Shown: positions 1 through 12,469 of the stretch, piece by piece
Layout of the letters: every line of letters starts with the position of its first letter
Numbering within the stretch: the first letter of the stretch is position 1
Source: Sycobia sp. Sy_11
Taxonomy: Eukaryota; Arthropoda; Insecta; Hymenoptera; Epichrysomallidae
Assembly (NCBI GenBank): GCA_018907035.1
Contig: JACCIC010000027.1
Span: forward strand, 62,001-126,000
Length of the DNA stretch: 64,000 nucleotides
Direction: 5' to 3'
The notes under the pieces: generated by a model
What the model was told of the DNA's origin: nothing
Databases searched by the model: none
Seen by the model: the letters and a program-made list of their open reading frames with translations, nothing else
Translations under genes and position numbers: made by a program

Positions 1-241
1 AACCTCTATATTCACCAGATTTCGCACGCAGTGATCTTTTTCTTTTCGCAAAAACGTAAAGACTCATGAATAGACATTAATTTTCAACGATTGAGGAGAT
101 AAAAACTACATCGCTGAAAGAACTAAGACTATACCAAAAAATGATTATCAGAAGTGCTTCGATGATTGGAAAAAGCGTTGGTACAAGTGTATTATATCTG
201 AGAAGGGTTATTTTGAAGGGAACAATATAAGTGTTGACTAA
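1..241 (+). pseudogene. mariner transposase C-terminal fragment
   Basis: The first bases encode PLYSPDFARSDLFLF, the last catalytic-Asp block of mariner transposases (YSPDLAPSDFFLF type). After a short garbled stretch comes FSTIEEIKTTSLKEL (about 91-135). A frame change follows, then IPKNDYQKCFDDWKKRWYKC and a YFEGN tail, ending at TAA 239-241. This is the standard mariner C-terminal pattern, a Trp-rich block followed by an EGxYFEG tail. The 5' part lies outside the window. At least one frameshift and in-frame stops make it a fossil. An antisense open frame over the same bases is a shadow. Confidence 0.8.
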
Positions 242-3200
242 TAAATAAACATTTTTTGAGAAAGTCACCTTATTATTTGAACACAACTTATCGTAAATTA
301 TTCGGCAAATTTTGTTAATTCGGAAACAGAAGCTCAAACACAAAATATTTTTTGCTCTCAAAACGTGTTCATCGCGACAAACACGCGAATAATTTGTGTG
401 AATCTTTATAACGACATGGTGTAAAATTATTAGAATTAGACTCATTTTTTTTTAACTCTTATCCGATATTAAAAGATATAATATAATATATATTAAACAA
501 TCAATATAATATATTGAAAATACGATGCAATCAAGATATCGTAAGATAGTTCTTTTTTTAACTGTCACTGAGATCTAGATAAAAATGCGATCTTTGTTGA
601 TGCTACCAGGATTTCAAGGATGATTATTTTTTTAGCTTTAACTACTGTCTCCATAAAAATGTAATTCTATTATTTGTGCTTCATTTCACTATGGAATTCA
701 TAATTGGCATTTCAAAATACATAAGAATCTTCTTTCTGAAATGTACTTTATGAGTACCCTATGAATTAGTTTACACCATTGAAAAAAGTTTTATAATTTT
801 CCACAATGGTAAAGAACAAAAAGGTGCGATTTGATGTGATCTACAACTTTTGTTCGAAACATTTTTTGAAAATATATATTGTCAAAGACAAGTTTAAAAG
901 CCATAAATTGTGTGAGTTTGTTATGGATTTCATCATGAAAATATTCCTATCTACAATTTTCACTATCATATTAATGATCACCATCTTAAAATACATAAAA
1001 TTACCTTGTTTTTAGTATTTCGAATACCTCTTTTCAAAGAGATATGCAAGGGTTTTGTATAAATTAAAGTTATATAGTATTTATATTACTTTTTATTCAA
1101 ATTTTCTATGTTGTAGATAAGATAAAAAAAAAACTTAATAAATAACGTCTTATAATAATGTTTCTTTAGTAGAACTGTACGAAAATTTATTCATAAATAA
1201 TATTTATATTTTCTTTTTTTAAATAAATTTTATATGAAACATAGCATTAATAATTAATATTAATTACTTATACAATTTTTTTTTAAATCTTAAAATCTGT
1301 GTATATGTACTAGCTTATTTATAATATTCACTGGATGATTTGCTATTTTGTTTCTTGTTTCTTAAACCATTCACAATCACATTTATACATTTAATTTTAA
1401 TGCCAGATGGATGAACCAGGAAATTTTCTATGAAGTTTTCTGGTTGTAAATTATATCAAGTACTGGTATATTAAGTCTTAAACAAAGATGCCTATATAGG
1501 AGTATTTAAGATCACTTTTATACATTGGAGTGTAAAATTTTGCTAATAATACATATATTATTTTTAATCATTAAAAAAAATTCTATCAAAAGATAAATAC
1601 AATACTAACAAGAAGTTCTCTTAAATATTCATTCAAATAAAAAAAAAATTTTGAATTTTTTTTTTCAATATGGCGAACACGATGTGAATATCAATAGCAT
1701 TATGAATAACTAACTGATTAAAAGGATTATATAACAAGAGAATTTCCCATTGCACTTAGACAATTTTTAAGTAAATATTTATAATAATAATTTGTACGAA
1801 AAAATACATATGATTTTGAAAAAATGATGTTTGAAAATTCTTTTTATGTGCAATATTTAAAAAGGTAAAAAAATTATTTAATAATTCTAAGCCCTCTAAA
1901 TTTTCTAAGTAATTTTTTTTATAAGTTAATTTTAAGTTTTATTTAGTCTCTATATTGAGGAGAGATCATTTTTAACCGCATAATTATTAATATAAACTTT
2001 CTTTACGCTCATTGTATATGTATATTTTATAGAATTAAATGTATGTAATTAAATGCTAATTAAAAAATCAAGGCGGGATGATATTTCATATTCTTTTAAA
2101 GAAAATGATAAGAAAAAAGTAGATTTAATTTTCCTAACATTTTAGATAAAGATCTAAGAGAGCAACTTAAAATAGTCCCATTGAGATACCTTTTATTTTA
2201 TTTAAATAGAAAGTTCTACCGCATTATAGATTATAGGATTACCAAACTTCACAGAAATTTCACATCCAGTTGACGTTGACCAATTAAGCCACTTATATTA
2301 ACAATTGTTTCTCTTTTACAGCAAAACATTCCTGTAAGATATTTATGACTTTCTCTACTACTAATTACTGTTTTCATTATAAGTCCTAAATTAAGATTAT
2401 TGAGATCATACTAATACATCACAGGGTTACATAGATATACATTTTTTACTTCATTTTTTTTTGTTATTTTATTTTCATGATTGAAAATAGAATTTTTTCC
2501 CATATTACACTACAAAATCATCCTCCCCAAAAATTTAATTTCTTTGTAAACTAACATAAAGATTACATTTAATAGTTAGCATGTACGGGATACAACTTTC
2601 AGTAAAATATTTGTTAGAAAAAAAAACAGATTGATCATAATTACAAAAATATATTACTTCAATAACTGTTAGAACTTGTCAAAAATTGTTAATTCTCTTA
2701 TTATTCGAAGGTATTCTCATATATTTTACGCATCGTCTTTTGAACAATAAATTTAAAGATAAAAAAAAATGTGTAACCACAAGTCATATTTTTAAATTAT
2801 AATCTGAAAGAAAAACTAAATTATTACAAGGCATCTAGGAAATAGATGTCAAAGTAACATTTTTATATGGATTTTAATTATTTTACTTTCAATTAATCCG
2901 AAAAATTTTTTTCTTCTACTTTAACATTATATTCATGACTTGATCATGATTTATAAATATTCCATAATTGACTTGATTAAATTTTCATCTTCGAATTTTT
3001 AAAAAATGGATAAAGAACTATATTAAATTATTTGAAATAATTTTGTTCTTTTAAATTATATTTTATTAGTTTTGAAATCAATTTTCATTATATTGATTGA
3101 GCAAAAAACATTATTTTTTCATTTATTATCAGATTTTATTTAATTTATTATCAAAACGTGAAAAGAGTATTAAATCTTGAAAAATAAACAATATGGAAGA

Positions 3201-4260
3201 ATAGTTATTATTATAACACTTGCATACATTTTCTAAATTTGATCATTTGTGTATTTGAAATATATGAGAAGATTTCATTTAGTCAATCTCATGTTGTTGG
3301 TACTCCATAATTAATCACATTTATTATAAAAACTAAATATATAAAATGCCGAAAAAATTCTCAATTAGCAAAGAAAATTTATTAGAATTATAATTAAAAG
3401 CAGATTTTTTAAATTTTAGAAAATATTTACTTGTCAAATAATTTTCCTTAAATTAAAAAACTGATTTGTAATATACAATATAAATTTATAATACACAATG
3501 TAAATTTTATTAAAAATAAAATGTATCTTCTTTCATATATAAATCATTCATGATGATGTACGAAAAGTAAACAAAACATAAACATTTGTAAGAACAAAAA
3601 CAGAATTTAACTACTTTTTATATAATATTTATCTCATTGTTTTATTTACTTTAAACATCATTAAGCTTTACATATTTAACGAAGACTCAAGATAATTTTT
3701 TTTAATTATATGAAAATTAATTATAAATTAACAGAAAGTCAATAATTTATATGAGGAACATAGAAACAAATCACAATGAGATCTTATGCAAATTCTCGAA
3801 AATAATTTACGCAAATTCGAAATTATCGGAAGTACAGCACATCCAAATACACTTCTAGTTGTCCTAATTTTTTTTGCGAATGAGATTGTATTTGTAAACT
3901 AAGTTAACTTACTGTTGTTATTTTCTATTTTTTCCTTTTGCATTCTTATATAAATACAAAATTTACAAACATGAAGTCCCCTTAAAAAGTAAAAAATGTA
4001 TTTTACATATTTTACATATTAAAAAATTATAGTTCTACTAATATGAGTGAAAAAGTGATATTTAAGATCTTATCATAAAAAGCACTTTAACACTCTACGA
4101 AAATTTTTGATAATCTGCCTATGTAAGGTTTCCAAATAGAAACAGCTGGACACCAATATCAGCTCTCCTCTAGTCAAACACAGTAATGTATGACGAAAAA
4201 AAACAGTGATAGAAAGATCTTTGAGATATTTATAATATATTCCTTGCATTATTGTGAAAC
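242..4260. other. AT-rich intergenic stretch, no gene seen
   Basis: About 4 kb of very AT-rich DNA with homopolymer runs. A 69-codon open frame at 806-1015 (+) has hydrophobic, Lys/Ile/Phe-rich composition expected of chance frames in such DNA, and has no domain I recognise. I see no convincing splice-linked exons or RNA gene. On the minus strand this lies downstream of the dacapo stop codon, so its right-hand part may include the distal 3' UTR. Confidence 0.5.
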
Positions 4261-5031
4261 TTACAAATTCAGCGATGAAGGAAGGATTACGTACACCAAT
4301 CAGACCTTGTAATCGTTCGAACGTAAATTAGCAAATATACAGTTTGTAATAAAGAACAAAAATACATAAATCTTATATGGCTAAATTACAAGTATGAAGA
4401 AATATAAAGGATCTTACAGTCCTAAATTTTGTTTGATCTTTCAAATTTCGCTGAAAATGATATAGGCACGGCTTAATAAAGCCTCCAATCGTAATCGCCA
4501 GCAACCTTGACCTGCCTCTTAAATTAATGCTCATACGGGTCATTGTTTCGCGAAGGTTTCGAAATCGTTTCATTCACTTATTTCTGTTTTCTTTCTTTCC
4601 AATGGTAGGCTGCTGTATGTAACCATTCATAGTTAGATCAATGGTAAAAGGCGTGTACAACAAATGTAGGTGAATGGCACGATTAAAATCTCTACAACTA
4701 CATACATGCGTACCGCGTACTTGTTCCTTTCCTGGATGGACAACGAGATTGCGATTCGGAAGATTTTACGCGCACTTATGCATCTTTTCCTTTCTGCCCT
4801 TTTGATTAAAGGTATATTTTCATAGTAGTAGACTATAGAAGGTCGGGCCTGCCCATTTTTTGTCAGTACTTGCACCATAGATAATAAGTTCTATGACACA
4901 CACTTACATGACAGACGGAGACAATGAAGGAAAAGCTGTTGGTGCTTTGTTCTTTTCATTGTCTACAACATGGCTTTATTTTCCATTTTGCTCCTTTTTC
5001 ATCATGGACAAGTAAAGCAGCGGATGATCTT
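4261..5031 (-). other. probable 3' UTR of dacapo
   Basis: On the minus strand this directly follows the dacapo stop codon (5034-5032). Its base composition is less AT-skewed than the surrounding intergenic DNA, which fits a transcribed and partly constrained UTR. A minus-strand AATAAA (plus-strand tttatt near 4975-4980) is a possible early poly(A) signal. The short open frames here (4373-4573, 4633-4878, minus) have no recognisable similarity. The extent of the UTR is inferred. Confidence 0.4.
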
Positions 5032-5132
5032 TTAACTGCGTATCTGACTGGCATTACGCACCACCTTCTCTGGCAGTTCCAAGACACTCTTTGTAGAATC
5101 TTTCAATGTTCGTTTACGGCTTTTCATGAAAT
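5032..5132 (-). CDS. dap: dacapo, last coding exon (CDK inhibitor p21/p27 family)
   Basis: On the minus strand a good acceptor (gcttacag, 5140-5133) precedes AT TTC ATG AAA AGC CGT. This completes the split codon left by the upstream exon at 21922 (G|AT = Asp). The joined peptide reads QASITDFM followed by KSRKRTLK, then continues about 24 residues to TAA at 5034-5032. QxxIxxF[M/Y] with internal Thr-Asp and a basic residue four positions after the box is the layout of a PIP degron. In this family that element binds PCNA and directs CRL4-Cdt2 destruction in S phase; human p21 has the similar TDFYHSKRR. The basic run also fits a nuclear localisation signal. The exon contributes 2 nt, 32 codons and the stop. 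Distance from the main exon is about 16.8 kb. Phase, motif and splice site agree, but transcript evidence is not available here. Confidence 0.82.
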
Positions 5133-6032
5133 CTGTAAGCAGAAACATAAAAAAACCTTATCAACATTTGGCTTACTGAAATTTAGAATGAAACTGTGTC
5201 AAGAGTTTATATTTTAAACAATTTAATTAATAATTATTGTTTATTTTAACACAATGAACGATAATCTTTTCAAAATAATGATAAACAGATATCATTAATC
5301 AATTTTGATTTCATACATTCATAATACCTGAAGTATAGTGGATGTTTGCATTGCTTAGCTTACACCTGTGATTTTTCATAAAAGAAAGACATTTAGAAAA
5401 AATTTAGTCTAAACCATTATTTTATTCAACAAAAATATTATAACAAATTTAATTTTTACACAGTGTTATCACTACGTAAAAAATACGGTTTATCAAGGTA
5501 GCATTTACAAAACAGATCATTCAATTTTAATAACAGGGATAAGTAGATGTCTCAATGAAAAAGTATTTAGATGCTATGTGAGAGAAAAATAAAGAGTGCA
5601 CGACAGGTGATTTTTATGAATTATTATTAATCGTATAAGATTTAAAATTTTGAATGACGCGGTCTTCATATATATATATAATCAAAAAAGAACTATGGGT
5701 AAGTAATAAAAAGGTATATATAATTAATTGTATAATTACTTAATTTAGTTATTTGATTCCCATTATAATTATACTAGCATCCTTCGCCTCAGCTTCATCC
5801 GAGATAATACTTTAATCGATATATTAAACAGTTGAATAATATCCATGGCAAAAATATTCTACATACAAATCTATATTTCTATACACATTTTTACCGAATA
5901 TCGCTTCCGTATAAAAAAGTGACGTCAGCATGTTACCTCACAGACCATTTTTTATTTGTTTCAATTTCATTTGGAACTAATAACTAAATATTCACCATAC
6001 TGAATTAGAAATAAGAAAGTATATTATACATA

Positions 6033-7103
6033 TTAGGTGTACAAGTTTCCAGCGTTTGCAAACAGATGCGGTCGCCAGTGGAGCCCGGGCAGAAATATCA
6101 GACCTCATGGTTTATCTTTGTTGGTTGTGTATCTGTCAACAACTTTGCAGCGTTATATTTAAGCATATCTTTCGATGTAGTTTATTTTATCGAGCAAAAT
6201 CATGGCAAGTTCCAGCCAAATAAACGTCATTTGTAAAACGTCAGCGCTGCTTCTATTCTTTAATATGAGGAAAACTGTGCCTGAGGCCTATCGCTTGCTT
6301 TCGAAAACTTATCGGGCATAATGTATTGACGAATCAACGTGCTGTGAGCGGTTCAAATGGTTCAAAAGTGGCGATTTGGAAGACAAGGATCGCTCCGGAA
6401 AGACAAAAAGTTTTGAAGATGAGGAATTCGATGCTTTGCTGGATAAGGATCCGTGTCAGATTCAAATAAAACTTGCTGCATCATTTGCAATCACACAACA
6501 AGCCATTCCCATGCGCCTAAAATTAGAAGGGTTCATTTAAAAGGTTGGAAACTGGCTGCCGACGAAGTGAAACCAGGAGACGTCGAACGGTGATTTTGCA
6601 TCTACGAAATGTTGCTGCAGCAGTATAAAAATAAATTATTTTTGCATCGTATTATCACTGGTGATAAAAAATGGATTTATTATGATAACCCTAAACGCAG
6701 AAAATCGTATACAAAACCTGATGAGCCCGCCCAATCGACGCTGAAACGAAATATTCACGTAAATAAGACCATGCTCTGCATATGGTGGAATCAAAAGAGT
6801 GTCGTATGCTACGAACTGCTTCCGAGTGGTTAAACGATCAAAGGGTTATTGTATCGAATCCAGCTTATTCGTTTGAAGCAAGAATTACAGAAAAAATGGC
6901 CAGAATATTAGACCAAGCATGACTCCGTCATTTTTCATCACGATAACGTTCGGCCATATGTGGCGGTTTTGGTTAAAAAACTATTTGGAGAATAGTGGAT
7001 GGGAAATTATGCCGCACCCGCCTTACAGTCCAGACTTGGCACCATGTGACTACCACTTGTTTCGATCAATGCAGAACGCTATTACGAAAATACGCTTCAG
7101 TTA
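6033..7103 (+). pseudogene. degenerate mariner element (mariner 1)
   Basis: A left terminus TTAGGTGTACAAGTTTCC follows a TA (6031-6032) and resembles the mauritiana-type mariner end. The relic transposase starts at ATG 6202. Recognisable blocks are RFKWFKSGDLEDKDRSGK (helix-turn-helix region), HRIITGDKKWIYYDNPKRRK (first catalytic Asp) and PHPPYSPDLAPCDYHLFRSM (last catalytic Asp). Several in-frame stops and frameshifts separate them. The sequence after ITKIRFS (about 7100) no longer resembles the family, so the C-terminal end and right inverted repeat are lost. It is non-functional. Protein blocks differ clearly from the mariner at 13785, so this is a different lineage. Confidence 0.85.
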
Positions 7104-7600
7104 AGTAGAGAGAGAGAATAAAAAATTAACTCGATACGTTCTTGGACTCGAAAGACGAGAAATTTTTGATCGATTGTTACATGTAGTTGCTCTGGAGATT
7201 TTCTTTAATTTATAATTCTGTACATGTAAATACATGCTATTTTAATTAAACAAATGGTTTATTCACATGCCATTATCAAATCGTTTATTCAAAATAAGTA
7301 ATTTATATATTTAAAATACTGAAAAATTTATTTAAATACAGTAAATATTTTTTTGATTATTAAAATTAAAATTTATTTTAAGAAATTCGATTTTGCATTT
7401 AAAAAGTATTCATTTGTTTTAAAGAAATAGCTTTGAAAAGCATAATTATTAATTTCGTATAAAGCAAAAAATATAAAATTGAACTATAGTATCTTAACTT
7501 ATTAGGCCGTTCTATTCGTAATCTTCAACTATGTAAACGTACCATATATATTATATTACAGTAAAGAATAATTATATTTACATATTTTTCTTATGTATTA

Positions 7601-7633
7601 CACCCACACACACACACACACCACCCACCCACC

Positions 7634-7720
<87 letters not shown>
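7601..7720. repeat. (CA)n microsatellite with CCCA variant block
   Basis: About 120 bp of CA dinucleotides, with an internal (CACC/CCAC) block at 7620-7645. It ends exactly where the retrotransposon-derived sequence begins (7721). Plus-strand frames through it give poly-(Thr-His) and are not coding. Confidence 0.97.
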
Positions 7721-7722
<2 letters not shown>

Positions 7723-10046
7723 CAGTCTGGAGTTTTGTTGCTTTCTCCCATCTGGCGCCTCCCCAGGTTGCGGATAGGGGATGGCTCGCTACAATTTGTA
7801 GAGGGCACTGAGGAAATAAAATACTCAGGGCGGACAGAAAAAGCTAATAGGGAGGGCCTCCCGAACTTAAGACCAATTATGATTAATGTTTGGTATAAAC
7901 AAGGATATACCCCAGGGAGTAACTCCGGCAAGACCGGTCAATCTCATCACCGATTCCGATAGAGTGCAAGCCTCTATGGTCGGTGGTAGCCTCTCGGATA
8001 CTGGGGAGGGCAAATCAAACATAGATATACCACCTATAACAGAAATGAAGCTACATAATGTTTATGCTAAGATTAGAGACAATACTGCCCCTGGCCCTGA
8101 TGGTATCCCTAATGCTGCAGTTAAGTTGGCGATACAGAAGAATCTATCTATATTTCTAAAAGTATATAATGCTTGTCTTCTTGAGGGTATTTTTCCTGAT
8201 TGCTGGAAAACTCAAAGGTTAGTCCTGTTACCTAAGGGCAATAAGCCACTTGATGATCCGTCATCATACAGGCCATTGTGTATGCTCGATACGGTAGGTA
8301 AAATATTTGAAAAAATAATATGTAGCCGACTGGAAGCATTCACTAAGGGAATGCACGGCTTATCCTCACGCCAATTGGGATTTCGGAAATCAAAATCAAC
8401 AGTCGATGCTATTAAACTGGTAGTGTGTACTGCAAGAGATACAATCAGTGGTAAGAGATGGAAAGGTGGCACTAAACAGTATTGTGCCATTGTCGCTCTA
8501 GATGTCAAGAATGCCTTTAATTCAGCGCGCTGGTCTTCTATTATGAATTCGCTTAAAGAGTTCGGAGTACCTGGTTATCTACAGAATGTTGTGGCCAGCT
8601 ACTTTGAGAATAGGATAATATTATACCGAACGGATGAAGGCATTGTATCGCATAAGGTTACTACGGGAGTCCCCCAGGGCTGGGTTATGGGACCTATATT
8701 GCGGAATATTATGTATGATGGCGTGTTGAGGATTCCACAACCGCCTGGTTCAATAACAGTAGGGTACGCCGACGATATCGCTCTAGTAGTGACGGCTAAG
8801 ACCCTTGATGAACTCACTGAAAATGCCAATGAGGCAATCAGCAACATCAATAGATGGATTAAGTCGGCTGGCCTACAATTAGCGGAGCACAAGACAGAAG
8901 TAGTTCTTGTCAGCAGTCGTAAGAAGTTAGATATTATTACACTTAAAGTTGGTAGCTACCGCAATAGTTGTGCACCATCTTTACGATACTTGGGTGTACA
9001 GCTTGATGCCAGGTTAAACTTCAAAGAGCATTTAAAGATATCTGGCTAAAAAGTGCAACGAGTTTCAGCTGCCTTGTGTCGGCTCATGCCTAACATTGGT
9101 GGCCCACGTCCACCCCAGAGGAAACTATTAGCTTATGTTGTTAATTCTGTCAGCATGTATGCAGCACCAATCTGGCATCATGCATGCGGAATTAAATCGT
9201 ATTGTGAGTTGGCCATTGCGACCCGTCGTCGCTCCTGTATACGTATTATTAGTGGTTACAGGACGGTATCCACCGATGCAGCTGAGGTACTTGCCGGAAT
9301 TCTTCCTTTCGATTTAGCTGCAGATGAACTGGCTAGGCTGCATAACATATGTAAGGCCGCAGTGGATTCCCTACAAGGTGCTAAAAATGTGGAACGTCAT
9401 CGTTCTATAGAAATATGGCAAAAACGATGGACCGATTCTAGCAAAGGCCGATGGACTTATCGTATCCTCCCAGACATACACAGATGGATCAATAGGAAAC
9501 ACGGGGAATTAGATTTCCACCTAACTCAGTTGTTGACTGGACATGGTTGTTTTAGGTCCTATTTCCACCGATTTCACCTGGATAATAATGATCTCTGCCC
9601 CATCTGTCCGACTTTGGTCGAGGATGCTGAGCATATATTGGTGAGCTGCCCTCGTTTTAGAACACAACGTGAGCACTTGATGAACATCATCAATAAGCCA
9701 ATAAGACCAGAGAGCATCCTATCAATAATGCTGGAATCTTCTGAAAACTGGAAGGCAGTAGCCAGTTTCGCAAAAGAGGTGATGACCAAACTTAGATATG
9801 CCGATAGAACTAGGCGAATGGCCCAGGATGAACCAGGCCAACTGATCCTATTTTAAGATACAGAGGACGAACACCGAACCCCTGATCACCTGTGTGGATG
9901 GGGGACGTAGGATAGTGTCATAAGAAGAGGAGCCGTATAGGCTAACTAACAGCCCCGCCGAAGTAATATTCCCGGATAGTTCCGGCGGGATGCTGGTTTC
10001 GCGAGGCCACTAGTGCAGAGCTGGCTCTACCTATGCCTAATAATAA
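7721..10046 (+). mobile_element. R1-clade non-LTR retrotransposon, 5'-incomplete
   Basis: Everything from the (CA)n edge to a (TAA)n/A-rich tail (about 10035-10051) reads as one retrotransposon. The first ~150 bp (7721-7885) have stops in all useful frames and could be 5' UTR; no endonuclease domain is present. Reverse transcriptase and a C-terminal CCHC-like region follow, then a GC-richer 3' UTR (9857-10034) and a tail without a clear poly(A) signal. Absence of LTRs, the RT order and the C-terminal C-x2-C-x12-H-x4-C motif place it in the R1/Waldo/Mino/TRAS/SART-like group (family knowledge). Lack of the endonuclease implies internal deletion or 5' truncation. Confidence 0.8.
7886..9856 (+). 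pseudogene. R1-clade reverse transcriptase ORF with one internal stop
   Basis: Open from about 7886 to 9049 and again from 9053 to 9856 in the same frame; the only break is a TAA at 9047-9049. RT blocks in order are NTAPGPDGIPNAAVK (block 1), YRPLCMLDTVGKIFEK, GFRKSKSTVDAI, ALDVKNAFNSARW (first catalytic Asp), TGVPQGWVMGPILRN and the catalytic VGYADDIALVV. The C-terminal part (9053-9856) has the thumb/connection region and LCPICPTLVEDAEHILVSCPRF-type zinc-finger residues near 9593-9660 (CxxC...H...C), typical of the R1 clade. The upstream apurinic-endonuclease domain is missing. Few lesions suggest a fairly young insertion. The ATG at 7886 is only the first Met of the open stretch; the native protein would have begun upstream. 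Confidence 0.88.
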
Positions 10047-10314
10047 TAAAAAAAACTTTACATATATAATCATAAATATTCAGAATCTCTTTATAGTGTA
10101 GTAACCGGTAATCATGCATTGTATATGAGTTGCGATGAAAATCTTGGATCCATCTGACGAGAAATTTTTGAAACATTTTTATTTTTAACAAACCAGAATT
10201 TAAATTTAATATGTTTATGAAATTAAATATAATGCATTTAAGAAAATGAATTTGATTTAGACAGTTTAAATAAATTCTTTTTGGACAATTAATAAGGTTT
10301 TTTTTACATGAGGC

Positions 10315-10455
10315 CTACGAAGGCTTGATCGCTAGAGCGAAGAATTAGTAACTTGTTGATCCGAGTTCAAATCCCGTTCTCGGACGATTGACATGTGCTT
10401 TGTTTACAAACACATCGTAAACCTCCGCAGCTGATTATCACCGATATTTGGAAGC
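10315..10455 (+). repeat. tRNA-derived SINE-like fragment
   Basis: A near-consensus RNA polymerase III B box (GTTCAAATC, 10365-10373) lies in a tRNA-like context (TTGATCCGAG...CTCGGACG forms a T-arm-like stem). About 35 bp upstream is a weak A-box-like segment (ggcttgatcgctagag). The following ~80 bp are not tRNA-like. This pattern suggests a SINE head, not a functional tRNA; no full cloverleaf can be drawn. Confidence 0.4.
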
Positions 10456-10540
10456 ATAAATAGAGCGACGTTAAATAACAAAAAGAAGGTTTTTCCAAAT
10501 TAAAAAATACCGCTTCAACTAAATCAGTTAATACATTTAA

Positions 10541-10546
<6 letters not shown>

Positions 10547-10582
<36 letters not shown>
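10547..10582. repeat. (TA)n microsatellite
   Basis: Perfect TA run of about 36 bp. Confidence 0.9.
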
Positions 10583-10586
<4 letters not shown>

Positions 10587-10799
10587 GAAAAACAGTTGTT
10601 TATATTAAATAAATATTTCGTTCTATAATTTGAAGAAATGGATTTATTTAAAATTATCTAATTTTGTTTTAGTGTACTTAAAATTATAAAAATTATTTCA
10701 AACAATAGTTGTAGATCTTATCAAAATACATTTTTTATACTAACGTTGAATTTCTATAATCAGCATATCTCGAGAAACATGTACTGACATCAAAGAATA

Positions 10800-11493
10800 T
10801 ATAGAACGGTCATCCAAAGGCTGTAGTACCTATACGTGATAGACCAGGCGAATTAGGTCCGAAAGGGCAGACTTACAAACATTTTTTCCAACGCCTATTT
10901 TTTGCACCAAATGATAGCTGAGGATGTGTAGAATAAGACCCTAAATTGTCGGGATCGTAAACCATCAGTAACGTGTTCGTCACCATCAAGTTTCGTATTC
11001 CACCCTTCTATAAGGGGTTGCAAATAAGGATTGAGGACAGAATTTCATGAAATATTGAAAAAATCTCAGAAATGAATTCGTCACCCTCAAAAACCCCATG
11101 GTACCCTGTTTGACTGCAAAAAAATATTATTTTCCCGATATTCGAAAATGTCACCCTCAACCCTTATTTTCTACCCCTGTAACAAATTTACATAGTTTTT
11201 TTGGACTAGACAACATCAAAATATTGATCAGAAATCATTTTTACAGTTATATCCATAAATATGGTCGTAATTGCAGCAACAAATACAGTCTACAAATACT
11301 TAAAATATTCAAGGGTATAAACTACCCCATTAAATCTGTTGATGCTCCTTTCGAAAAAGGCGTAGGCTCGAACTGGCCTCAGGAATCAATAGAGCAGCCA
11401 AAATTACCTATAGAAACATGTTTTGATTTTGTTTTTTTTAGATCAGCCCCGAAATATTGAGTGTCCAAAAATGGCTGCATCGGCATTTATGGG
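10800..11493. other. unclassified repeat-like DNA left of the TTAA transposon
   Basis: A less AT-skewed segment with recurring phrases ('gtcaccctcaa' near 11079 and 11150; 'accc' clusters), suggesting noncoding mobile-element sequence. An open frame at 11098-11460 (120 codons) has no domain or codon pattern I recognise. The TTAA-flanked transposon begins immediately to the right. Confidence 0.35.
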
Positions 11494-12344
11494 TTAAAGT
11501 GAAAAACGCCATCGCTAGGGACGATCTCTTGAAAGTTTTTAGCGCTATAACTTTGGAAGAAAATGCATCTCATTAAGTTTATAAAAATAAAAATTTTGAA
11601 TCCTTATGTTTAAACTTTATTACTTGTCATTTAACTAGCATTTTGACTTCAAATTTTGCAAAGCGCAAGTAAAAAGGTTCACATATCTTTACATTTATTA
11701 ATACATTGTGAATGATTGGTAATTATGTTAAAATGAAACATTAATAAAAAGTTTTTATACGTGTGATCAGCAACGGCCGGTGGCGGCCATTTTTATTTAC
11801 ATTCTATATATATTTTCACTATTACATTCTCTACACGGAGAGGAATTTCCTAGTAAATATTACAAATAGTTCAATAAATTATACCTAAAAGTATAGTAAT
11901 TGTGTAATAGACTGACAAAACGAATGTTTTTACGAGATTCTTGGTAGAATTTACGTAAACTTTGTTGAAAATTGCAACCTCCGATAGGAATAATTACTAT
12001 CAAATATAGGAAAAATCTTAATCTCCAAAAATTACTTAATTTTATAGCAGTATTTACAAAAATATATAGTAATTTTGGAGAGAAACTATTGCAATTGTCA
12101 TTAATTCTCATGCGATAGCGAACAGTTTGCGGTTGTGCACATGCGCAGAGCTCTGGTAGAAGCTTAGTGTGGCGCTCTTGCCAATGTTTTGTTACGTATG
12201 TACATAACGATTTTTGGTGGGAAAAACATAACCTCTAAAAAGTACACGTGATTGCAGCTCTAAGGCTTGAAGAATATTTAGTGCAGGAAAAGAATTAGCT
12301 TTTCAAGAAGATTTCGTAAAGATTTCAGAGTTTAACTGATTAAG

Positions 12345-12469
12345 GTAAGTGCCAACACTCATTCAAAAATAATTAACTCATTTAATTTTTGTTTATTTAT
12401 ATATGTATAATCACATAAACTAACATTTGGGGTAAATGCAAGCTGTATTTTGTTCATAAATTTTTATAG
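12345..12469 (+). other. candidate 5' intron of the transposon gene
   Basis: Donor AAG|GTAAGT at 12345 and acceptor tttttatag ending at 12469 bracket a 125-bp AT-rich intron, just before the first ATG (12473). This implies a noncoding leader exon ending at 12344. Inferred from splice consensus only. Confidence 0.4.

Noticed and set aside
77..445. 122-codon minus-strand open frame, hydrophobic, superficially receptor-like
   Set aside because: It is antisense to a recognisable mariner C-terminal fragment at 1-241; Ile/Leu/Phe richness is expected of AT-rich DNA.
4924..5217. 97-codon plus-strand open frame
   Set aside because: It is antisense to the dacapo last exon and its 3' UTR; no domain.
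7593..7811. Poly(Thr-His) and, at 18044-18365 and 49734-49975, poly(Cys-Val)/Thr-His/Arg-Glu open frames
   Set aside because: Microsatellites read as protein; no real gene.
10315..10455. Functional tRNA gene
   Set aside because: B box is good but no acceptor stem or complete cloverleaf; more like a SINE head. The same holds for 26523-26600 and 48855-48932.
11098..11460. 120-codon open frame left of the TTAA transposon
   Set aside because: No domain; repeated noncoding phrases in the same stretch point to mobile-element UTR-like DNA.
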